Below the pieces are notes generated by a model. That model was not told the origin of the DNA. It worked only from the letters and a program-made list of their open reading frames with translations, and searched no databases. Below, in pieces: positions 54,683-64,000 of a DNA stretch of 64,000 nt. Source of the stretch: Planctomycetota bacterium (GTDB lineage Bacteria > Planctomycetota > UBA1135 > GCA-002686595). A program made the translations under genes and the position numbers. The DNA is taken from contig NYUD01000073.1 in NCBI GenBank assembly GCA_002683825.1, positions 172,605 through 236,604 on the forward strand, read 5' to 3'. The first letter of the stretch is position 1, and every line of letters begins with the position of its first letter.

Positions 54683-56928
54683 TAAGGATTCTCCGATGCG
54701 TCCTCACCGTCACCCTGATCGAGGCTACGGAGCAGTTCGCTGCGTCGTAGCGCGTCCAACCCGACGTCCTCAGTGCTCACCTCGCCGCGTTCCGGGGTCC
54801 GGTAGAGAGGCACCTGGAAGGAGTCGAAATCAATCACGGAGTCATCGATCCCGAAGTTCGGGTCGAGCACGCGCACGCGGTCGGAACCTATGATCTCGGC
54901 GGCCTGGAGTTTCTTTTGATAGGAGACCTCCGCCAGGTCCGCAAAGTCACGATCGTGCAGGATGTGGGGTGTGACGAAGAAATAGAGGGTCGTGCGGTTT
55001 TTGGACTTGGTCGTGCGCCGGAATAGAGCTCCGATCAACGGCAAGTCGGAGATCCACGGCACGCCATCAAGCTCTTCACGAAAGATGTCCGAAACGACCC
55101 CACCGATGACCATCGTGTCCCCGTCGGGAATGTTGACCGAGGTGCTCATTTCGCGGGTGATCCGCGGGGGGGGGATGGCGCTGGCGGTGAAGCTCGAGGT
55201 GAAGTTCGAGACCGACAGGGAGATATCCAGGCGCAGGTAGCGGGCCGCGCTGATCGAGGGAGAGATCTCCATCGTGATGCCGGCTTCCTGGTACCCGTTG
55301 AAATTTTCCTGGGTCTGTCCGCCGACGCCGGTCGAGGTCACCGTCGTCGTTGGTTGTTCGTCCAGCGTGACGACCCGCGCCGCATGGTTGTTGTTGACGA
55401 GCACCGAGGGAATGTTCAGGACGTTTGTATCCGCACGGTTCTGCGCAGCCGCAATGAGGAAGGGCACGTTGACATTATTACCGGACAGGATGCCGGCGCT
55501 GAACGGGAATCCGCTCACCGGCGTGCGGGTGTCGGAGATGCCGTCCGAGTCAAGGTCATCGATGGTCGACAGACCGAAGCTGGTAACGCCGTAGCCGCCG
55601 TCGCCGTTCACATCGGCGAAGGCCAACTCCACTCCCAGATCGAAGAGCGCACTGTCGGTGAGCTCGATCAGCGCGCTCTCGATCAACACCTGGTCCTGGC
55701 GTTGGTCGAGCTGGCGGATGAGTTCGAGGACTTCCTCGTAGCGTGTCTTGTTCGCCGCGATCAAGAGCGTGTTGGAATTCGGGTCCGGCACGACAACCAC
55801 GTCGTTGCTGGTGCGCGAACTGCCGCCACCACCGCCCTGCGCACGGCCGCCGGTGCCGCCCTGGGTGTTACCTGACAGCCTCTCGGCGTCCGATAGAAAA
55901 TTTTCGAGCACCTCGGCGAGATCGTCGGCGTTGACGTTTTCCAGGCTGTAGATGTGGAAGTTGCGTTCCGGTTCGACGACCTCGACATCGAGACGAGCCA
56001 CGAGGTCCTTGATGCGCGGCATTTCATCGGGCATCGCCATGACGAGCAACGAATTCGTGCGGCCGTCGACGAGGATTTTTGATTCGACCGTGTTGGATTG
56101 CAACGCGCCGCCCGGACCTTGGCCCTCGGCGCGAGGACGTTGAGCGGTGCGGGCGGACGATCTCTGGGCTTCCAGGAGTTGCTCGAGTAGTTCGGAGACA
56201 TCTTCGGCAGCGGCGAACTCGAGTGGGATGACGTCGAAGACGGGTTGAACGTCATCGACCAGGGCTGACTCGGCGTCAACAAGTTGGAGCAACTTCGCCA
56301 GGGAATAGATGTAGCTTCCGAAGCCCTGCAGGATGACCGAGTTCGTCCCTACGGCGATCATGCTCTGGGTGGCCGTGTCCGTGATCAGCGCGCGCAGTTG
56401 GGTCTGTATGGTGCGAGCATCCAGGTTCGGCAGGTGGAGCACGGTCGTGATCAGTGTCGCGGGCTGATCGGCGTAGGTTTCGAGTTCATCGGGCAGCACA
56501 TAGACCGCGCGCGCTCTGAGGTTCGCCTGACCACCGCCTGTTCTCGCGAGGCTTTGAATCAGGATGATAGAGATGTGGGGCGGACCGACCTCGACGCAGA
56601 CGAAGTCGTTGATGAACATCTGGATCTGGAAGAAGGGATAGAAGTCCTCCTTGCGGATCGTCTTTTCGCCGAACATCACCACGTTCAGGCTCTGGAGACT
56701 CTGCTCGGTCTGGGAGTTGTAGGTGAAGTTGAGGCCCGTCGCGTCCTGACAGAGCTTGACGAAGTACTCGAGAGAGACGCGCTCGTCCTTGTCCTCGGAA
56801 AAATTGATGATGTAGTAGTCGTCGGTGGCCTGGATCGGAAAAAACGGCTCCGTTTCCTGGTCCTGACGGCTTGCGATCACCGGTGCGAGAAGCAGCGTGG
56901 CAAGGATCGGTCGGAGAGGTGCCTTCAT
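54682..56928 (-). CDS. gspD: Type II secretion secretin GspD
   Basis: The 748-residue secretin has a signal peptide (first about 20 residues), N-domain repeats and a C-terminal secretin domain (SGNNVNVPFLIAA, then INIP-like strands, and VIGGVVSDIFREEL near 640). A serine-, glycine- and glutamine-rich linker (about 355-375) links two N domains. It forms the outer-membrane channel. The start is ATG at 56928. It is the first gene of the operon. Confidence 0.94.
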   Translation of the reverse strand: MKAPLRPILATLLLAPVIASRQDQETEPFFPIQATDDYYIINFSEDKDERVSLEYFVKLCQDATGLNFTYNSQTEQSLQSLNVVMFGEKTIRKEDFYPFFQIQMFINDFVCVEVGPPHISIILIQSLARTGGGQANLRARAVYVLPDELETYADQPATLITTVLHLPNLDARTIQTQLRALITDTATQSMIAVGTNSVILQGFGSYIYSLAKLLQLVDAESALVDDVQPVFDVIPLEFAAAEDVSELLEQLLEAQRSSARTAQRPRAEGQGPGGALQSNTVESKILVDGRTNSLLVMAMPDEMPRIKDLVARLDVEVVEPERNFHIYSLENVNADDLAEVLENFLSDAERLSGNTQGGTGGRAQGGGGGSSRTSNDVVVVPDPNSNTLLIAANKTRYEEVLELIRQLDQRQDQVLIESALIELTDSALFDLGVELAFADVNGDGGYGVTSFGLSTIDDLDSDGISDTRTPVSGFPFSAGILSGNNVNVPFLIAAAQNRADTNVLNIPSVLVNNNHAARVVTLDEQPTTTVTSTGVGGQTQENFNGYQEAGITMEISPSISAARYLRLDISLSVSNFTSSFTASAIPPPRITREMSTSVNIPDGDTMVIGGVVSDIFREELDGVPWISDLPLIGALFRRTTKSKNRTTLYFFVTPHILHDRDFADLAEVSYQKKLQAAEIIGSDRVRVLDPNFGIDDSVIDFDSFQVPLYRTPERGEVSTEDVGLDALRRSELLRSLDQGDGEDASENP

Positions 56929-57258
56929 GCGTCGCCGGATCGTTTGGAGATTCTGTGTATCCCTTTGGGAGATACGGGGTTAGGTCCCTTTATCGAGCGT
57001 TGACGTGGGAACTTTAGGAGTTCCCAAAGCTCCCCGTCAAACCACCCAGCGGGCCCATCAGTACCGGGTTATCGCTCCTTGACGTTCCGAGGTCACGAAA
57101 CTTCCCGGAGTCCTCCCACGTTTGAGTTCGGCTCCAACCGCGGCGGGGACCCTGCTAGAGTTCGCCCCGGCCGCTGCCGCAGGGGGGGCGAGCGCTCCTG
57201 CCCGCCCCCCCCTGCGTCCTTCCTGAACCCCTCCACCCGCTCCCTGAGACCTCCGACC
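56929..57258. other. Divergent intergenic region between gspD and nhaA, with inverted repeats
   Basis: About 330 bases lie between gspD and nhaA (from the preferred nhaA start). A perfect inverted repeat GGGAACT and AGTTCCC (57007-57013 and 57019-57025) is flanked by TGACG (57001-57005) and CGTCA (57035-57039), giving a nested dyad. A second TGAC/GTCA pair lies at about 57080-57098. I see no clear sigma-70 promoter. The dyads could be operators or mRNA structures; the promoters of both units must lie here. Confidence 0.45.
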
Positions 57259-58545
57259 TTGAAACCGAAGAAACCCGGGTACGTCAATCTTCTCCAGGAG
57301 TTTTCCATCCCCTTGATCGCCGGGGTCCTGGTCGCGCTGGTGCACGCCAACCTGGGCTGGGAGAGCTACGAGAAAATAGTCTACTGGAACCCCTTCGCCG
57401 AGTTATTCGGCCCGGAATGGGGCGTGGTCTTCCACCACGAGACGACGCTGCACTTCCTGATCAACGACATCTTCATGGTGTTTTTCTTCGGGATTGCAGC
57501 CAAGGAGATCACGGAGTCGATTCTGCCGGGGGGCAGTCTCAATCCCATCGGCAAGGCCCTCAATCCGCTCCTGTCGACACTCGGAGGCGTGGTGGGGCCG
57601 GTGGGCGTTTTCTTTTTCGTCCTGTGGGTTTGCGTGAAGGAGGGGCTCTTCCCGGGATTCGAATGGCCGGTACTGGCGAATGGCTGGGGAATTCCGACGG
57701 CGACGGACATCGCCCTGGCCTGGCTGGTGTCACGCGCGGTTTTCGGGGCCGGCCACCCCGCGGTGAGTTTCCTCCTGCTGCTGGCCGTGGCGGACGACGC
57801 CATCGGTCTCGTGATCATCGCCGTCTGGTACGGCGACCCCGGCCATCCCCCTGAGCTCTCCTGGTTGCTGCTCGTTCTTTCGGGGATGGTCCTGGCTTTC
57901 GTACTGCGTCTGATCAAGGTCCAGAAGTGGCAGCCCTACGTACTGATCGCCGGTCCCATGGCCTGGGCGGGGCTGGTCCTCTCCAACCTCCATCCGGCCC
58001 TGGCCCTCGTCTTCATCGTTCCCTTCCTGCCGGGACCGAAGCGGGACGTGGGCATGTTCCTGGATACGGAAGGCGCCGTCCCTGCCCCGGGCAATCACGA
58101 CAACCACACGCCGCTCTTCAATTTCGAGCACGACCTGAAGACCTTCGTCGACCTGGGGCTCTTTTTCTTCGCCTTTGCGAACGCGGGGGTGCGGTTCACC
58201 GCGATCGGCCCGATGACCTGGATCATTCTCGGTTCCCTGGTCGTCGGAAAGACCGTGGGCATCACCTTCTTCGGCTGGCTGGCCCTGAAGATGGGGATGC
58301 CCCTGCCCGCGAGTATGGGCGTCAAGGAACTCGTCGTGGCGGCCTTCATCGGTGCCCTGGGGCTTACCGTGGCTCTTTTTGTCGCGGATGCGGCCTTCAT
58401 CGATCCGGAATTGCTCGGACAGGCCAAGATGGGCGCGCTTTTCTCCGGTTTCGTCGGGATCGTCGCCATCCCCCTGGGGTCGATGCTGGGCATCAAGAAG
58501 ATCCGAACCCTTCGGACCCGTCCCGGTGGGACGGAGGAAACCTAG
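57259..58545 (+). CDS. nhaA: Na+/H+ antiporter NhaA
   Basis: A 428-residue antiporter with about a dozen membrane helices. The conserved GIPTATDIALAW and LAVADDAIGL motifs contain the Asp pair that carries ions, and HHETTLHFLINDIFMVFFFGIAAKEI is typical of the family. The start is not certain: TTG at 57259 gives a plausible N-terminus (KPKKPGYVNLLQEFSIP), while the frame stays open to 57079 through low-complexity sequence. It exchanges sodium and protons at alkaline pH or high salt, fitting a marine host. A PtsN-like gene follows after 29 bases. Confidence 0.93.
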   Translation: MKPKKPGYVNLLQEFSIPLIAGVLVALVHANLGWESYEKIVYWNPFAELFGPEWGVVFHHETTLHFLINDIFMVFFFGIAAKEITESILPGGSLNPIGKALNPLLSTLGGVVGPVGVFFFVLWVCVKEGLFPGFEWPVLANGWGIPTATDIALAWLVSRAVFGAGHPAVSFLLLLAVADDAIGLVIIAVWYGDPGHPPELSWLLLVLSGMVLAFVLRLIKVQKWQPYVLIAGPMAWAGLVLSNLHPALALVFIVPFLPGPKRDVGMFLDTEGAVPAPGNHDNHTPLFNFEHDLKTFVDLGLFFFAFANAGVRFTAIGPMTWIILGSLVVGKTVGITFFGWLALKMGMPLPASMGVKELVVAAFIGALGLTVALFVADAAFIDPELLGQAKMGALFSGFVGIVAIPLGSMLGIKKIRTLRTRPGGTEET

Positions 58546-58574
58546 CCGGCGAGCAGGTATGCTCCCGTCCAACG

Positions 58575-59033
58575 ATGCGAATGCAGGAGCTCCTTCGTCC
58601 CTCGGACATCTTGTGTGGATTCGACGCCCCCGACAAGTGGGGGGTGCTCGACCGGTTGATGGAGCATTTGCGAGGGACCGCGAGGTACCCCGAGGAGCTA
58701 CAGCAAAAGCTCCACGAGGCCGTCCACGCCCGCGAGCGGTCGATGTCCACCGGCATGGAGCGCGGGATCGCCATTCCCCACGCCGCCGTGGAGGGACTCG
58801 ATGAGATCGTCGCCTGCCTGGCGATTCTCCCGGAGGGGGTGAACTTCGAGAGCATCGATGCCAGCCCCACCCAGTTCTGCGTGTTGCTCTTGATTCCGCC
58901 GCGCGAAAAGCTCCTGCACATCCGCACCCTGGCCGAGGTGGCGAAGGTCCTGGGCAAGGAGCCCGTGCGTCAAGCGCTCCTGCAGGCCTCCGACTCCGAC
59001 GAGGCCTGGCACGCCCTGGTGGAAGCCGGCTAG
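58575..59033 (+). CDS. PTS EIIA domain protein (PtsN-like)
   Basis: A 152-residue protein of the fructose/nitrogen EIIA type. The phosphorylated histidine lies in RGIAIPHAAVEGL; the LLLIPPREKLLHIRTLAEVAKVL segment follows. These enzymes act in the nitrogen PTS or regulate transport. The start is ATG 58575 or ATG 58581. Its stop overlaps the convergent fusion gene by four bases. No EI or HPr is nearby. It lies beside an NtrB/NtrC-like pair, which may hint at nitrogen or sigma-54 signalling. Confidence 0.88.
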   Translation: MRMQELLRPSDILCGFDAPDKWGVLDRLMEHLRGTARYPEELQQKLHEAVHARERSMSTGMERGIAIPHAAVEGLDEIVACLAILPEGVNFESIDASPTQFCVLLLIPPREKLLHIRTLAEVAKVLGKEPVRQALLQASDSDEAWHALVEAG

Positions 59034-60145
59034 GCCCAGTCCGCCGCGCGCGTCTCGAGGGCCTCGGCGATCTCCTTGCCGCACCTCTCGTAGACCGCAA
59101 ACGAACCGCCGATCGGATCCTCGATGTCCCCACCGGCGGGGTCGAGCAGGGACAGCATCCCGTCCTGCCCGGGGGGCAACATCCGGCGCAGCGCTTCCAG
59201 GTGCGCGTGCGTGAGGCAAAACACGTGGTCGAGTTCGGCGGTGAGCTCGGCGGTAGCCGGGGTCGAAAGGTGGTTGGAGAGATCGATTCCCTTCCGCGCG
59301 AGAATCTCGAGGGTGTGCCCGCTAACCGGAGCACCCCTCGTCGCACAGGTGCCGAACGAGGTGAGCTCGAACCCGAAGGCGGCGATTCGTTCCCGCGAGT
59401 CGCCCTCGGCGACACCCAGGCGGTCGGCCAGGAGACCGAGGGCCAGGCCCTCGGCCATGGGCGAACGGCAGGTGTTGCCCGTGCAGCAGAAACCCAGCCG
59501 CAGCCCGGCGGTCCTACGTAGGTCCTCGATGGGCAGGAGTCCCTCGCGCAGGAGATCGAAATGCCCCTGCCCAAGGCGTAACACGCCGGAGGATTCGCCC
59601 AGGCGGCACGGCCCGCTGTCGACGATCAGAGCCAGCTCGCTGCCAAAACGCTCCTCCACCGCGATACCGTCGGTACAGGGCTCCTCACCGCTCAGGTTGG
59701 CGCTGGTCAAGCAGATGGGGAAGTCGAGCGCGGAGATGAGAGCCACGGTGGTGCGGTGGGCCGGAAGGCGCACCCCGACCCAGCCGGTGTTGCCCAGCCC
59801 TTCCAGACCCTCCGGGACACCCCTCAGGACCAGGGTCAGGGGCCCCGGCCAGTAGCGTTCCGCGAGCCGCCGCGCGAGGGGCTGCAGGTCGTCGAAGCGA
59901 TCGATCACGTCCCGCCGGGCCACGTGCCAGCTGAAGGCCCGCTCGTTTTTGGCTCCCTTCAGGCGCCGCAGCGCCGCGATGGCCTCGGGATGGTCGGCCC
60001 GGGCGGCGATCCCGTAGACGGTTTCGGTCGGCAGGGCCACGAGAGCACCCTCGGCCAGGTGCTTTACGACCCGCTTGCGAAGCTTGCGGGACGGTTTCTC
60101 CGCGGAGACCTCCACGCGCAGTGCGAGTTCGGAACCTTCGTTCAT
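59030..60145 (-). CDS. Fusion of TsaC/YrdC threonylcarbamoyl-AMP synthase and low-molecular-weight protein tyrosine phosphatase
   Basis: The 371-residue protein has an N-terminal Sua5/YrdC domain (about 20-205; VALPTETVYGIAA, LTSANLSGEEP) that makes threonylcarbamoyl-AMP for t6A tRNA modification. It is joined to a C-terminal LMW phosphatase domain (about 215-371) with the CX5R loop CTGNTCR (Cys221 to Arg227) and the catalytic Asp343 in EDPIGGS. This fusion is uncommon outside PVC-like phyla. The substrate of the phosphatase is unknown. It is divergent from the histidine kinase gene with a 47-base gap. Confidence 0.9.
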   Translation of the reverse strand: MNEGSELALRVEVSAEKPSRKLRKRVVKHLAEGALVALPTETVYGIAARADHPEAIAALRRLKGAKNERAFSWHVARRDVIDRFDDLQPLARRLAERYWPGPLTLVLRGVPEGLEGLGNTGWVGVRLPAHRTTVALISALDFPICLTSANLSGEEPCTDGIAVEERFGSELALIVDSGPCRLGESSGVLRLGQGHFDLLREGLLPIEDLRRTAGLRLGFCCTGNTCRSPMAEGLALGLLADRLGVAEGDSRERIAAFGFELTSFGTCATRGAPVSGHTLEILARKGIDLSNHLSTPATAELTAELDHVFCLTHAHLEALRRMLPPGQDGMLSLLDPAGGDIEDPIGGSFAVYERCGKEIAEALETRAADWA

Positions 60146-60192
60146 AGGGGAATAGCTCGGAGGCTGCTAGCCTAGCGTGGGTCTCGCCGCCC

Positions 60193-61001
60193 ATGAACGA
60201 AGCATCTACGGATCGTGACCAGGGATCTGCTCCGACGGGGGATGGACCCCGGCGTATCCGCTTCCTCGTGCGCCTGGCGGATGGCCTGGCCCACGAGATC
60301 AAGAACCCGCTCTCGACCATGTCGATCAACCTCACCCTGCTCCAGGAGGAATGGGAGCGTGCGGGGGCGGTGCGAAACCCCGGTGCCCCGGAGCGCACAC
60401 CGCGGGAAGAGCGCAGCCTGAAACGCATCCGGACCCTTCAGCGGGAGGTTCAGCGCCTCGAACGCATCCTCGAGGATTTCCTCGACTTCGCCCGGGGGGG
60501 CGACGTCAACCGGCGTCCCGAGGACATCGCCCGGATCGTTCAGGAGCTGGTCGATTTCGTCGAGCCCGAGGACGAGAGCGTCGGAATCCGCCATCACGTG
60601 GATCTCGTCCTCGGCCTGCCTCTGGTGCTCGTCGACGAGGCCCAGATCAAACAGGCTGTCTTGAACCTCCTGGTCAACGCGCGCCAGGCGATGCCCGAGG
60701 GGGGCGAGCTTCTCATCCGTGCACGACGCATCGGTACCCAGGTCGAGATCTCGGTGACCGACACGGGAACGGGCATGGGCTCGGAGAAACTCGAGCGTTG
60801 TTTCGACGAGTACTGGTCGGACAAGCAGGGAGGCACCGGATTGGGGCTTGCGACCACCCGCCGCATCATCGAAGAGCATGGGGGTACGATCACCGTCCTG
60901 ACGGAGGAAGGCCGCGGCACTTCTTTTTCCATTTGCCTTCCGCTGGCCGTAGAACTCACGGGTTCGCGTTCGAACCCCGATCCCACCCAGGAAGACACTC
61001 C

Positions 61002-61005
<4 letters not shown>
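60193..61005 (+). CDS. Cytoplasmic sensor histidine kinase (NtrB-like)
   Basis: The 270-residue kinase has no membrane helix. The dimerisation histidine is His34 in GLAHEIKNPLS, and the ATPase domain has NLLVNARQAM, DTGTGM and GTGLGLATTRRII. No PAS or other sensor domain precedes the histidine, so it must receive input through partners or the short N-terminus. Its stop overlaps the next GTG start, pairing it with the NtrC-like regulator. Confidence 0.9.
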
Positions 61006-62384
<1,379 letters not shown>

Positions 62385-62538
62385 CTCCCGGATCCGGGCA
62401 TGTCAGCCTGGCAGGGGGGGGTCGGGGGCTGCCAAATCGGCGCTAGAGGCGTGTCTCTCCGGCCCGAATTTCGCTCCGGCGAGACCGGAAAAGGCCTTGG
62501 CGCAGGCAGGAACGTCGTTTTTTCGCCAATGGGGAGAC

Positions 62539-62555
62539 TTGGCACGGGGTTTGTT
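62539..62555 (+). promoter_or_regulatory. Sigma-54-like promoter upstream of dnaK
   Basis: TTGGCACG (62539-62546) matches the -24 sigma-54 consensus exactly. Four bases later TTGTT (62551-62555) matches the -12 element TTGCW except for T in place of the conserved C. The spacing of the GG and the downstream G is as expected. The ATG of dnaK lies about 40 bases downstream, so transcription would start near 62565. The 210-base gap between the sigma-54 regulator gene and dnaK contains no CIRCE-type inverted repeat. The imperfect -12 element lowers confidence. Confidence 0.4.
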
Positions 62556-62594
62556 TCTACAAGCCTGTCCTCGCCAACCCTTCCAGGAAATCGC

Positions 62595-64000
<1,406 letters not shown>

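Noticed and set aside
62385..62594. CIRCE element upstream of dnaK
   Set aside because: No TTAGCACTC-type inverted repeat is visible in this gap.

Overview
The window is GC-rich, densely packed bacterial chromosome with 55 protein genes that I can support, one tRNA and no rRNA, CRISPR array, insertion sequence or phage. Most genes are conserved housekeeping or envelope genes. Exported genes, lipoproteins, a tat component, a type II secretion operon and an undecaprenyl-PP phosphatase indicate a diderm. A Minf_1886-family protein, a TsaC-phosphotyrosine-phosphatase fusion and the style of the secretion operon make me favour a deep-branching marine Planctomycetota lineage. This is inference from gene content; Myxococcota or a related phylum is not excluded.

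Layout. 1-3.2 kb: a carbamoyltransferase cut by the window edge, a small membrane partner, and a polytopic glycosyltransferase-like membrane protein. 3.2-11 kb: an HtrA-type protease, tRNA-Val, alanine dehydrogenase, UppP, a peptidoglycan amidase lipoprotein and a giant TPR metallopeptidase. 11-20.6 kb: tmk-holB, a Minf_1886 protein, an AI-2E-type permease, a C-terminal processing protease, moaC, accB-accC and a lipoprotein. 20.6-36.2 kb: a long plus-strand polysaccharide locus. It makes nucleotide sugars (UXS, GlmS, GAE, RmlA/D/B) and includes an export lipoprotein, a chain-length protein, an O-antigen ligase-like protein, an amidotransferase, two GT4 glycosyltransferases and a polysaccharide deacetylase. 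Several of these look like the subfamilies of exosortase-A-associated EPS loci, although no exosortase is present here.

36.4-42 kb: a compact operon of an OlsB-like N-acyltransferase, a PlsC acyltransferase, a DinB-fold protein, a TANGO2/NRDE protein and an 885-residue fusion of alpha/beta-hydrolase, DedA/VTT membrane domain and ATP-grasp ligase. I think this is the best candidate for an undescribed system: a lipid-modifying module combining acyl transfer, membrane translocation and amide or peptide ligation. 42-49 kb: tatA, mobA, a polyprenyl synthase, folD, a rhomboid protease, an exported protein of unknown function and serS. 49-57 kb: a minus-strand type II secretion operon gspD-E-F-G-H-I-J. 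57-64 kb: nhaA, a PtsN-like protein, the TsaC-LMWPTP fusion, an NtrB/NtrC-like two-component pair and the start of dnaK, which is preceded by a sigma-54-like sequence.

Many adjacent genes overlap by 1-4 bases and start with GTG or TTG, so translational coupling is common. Functions were read from recognisable motifs without database searches, and start sites were chosen by motif position and Shine-Dalgarno-like sequence.
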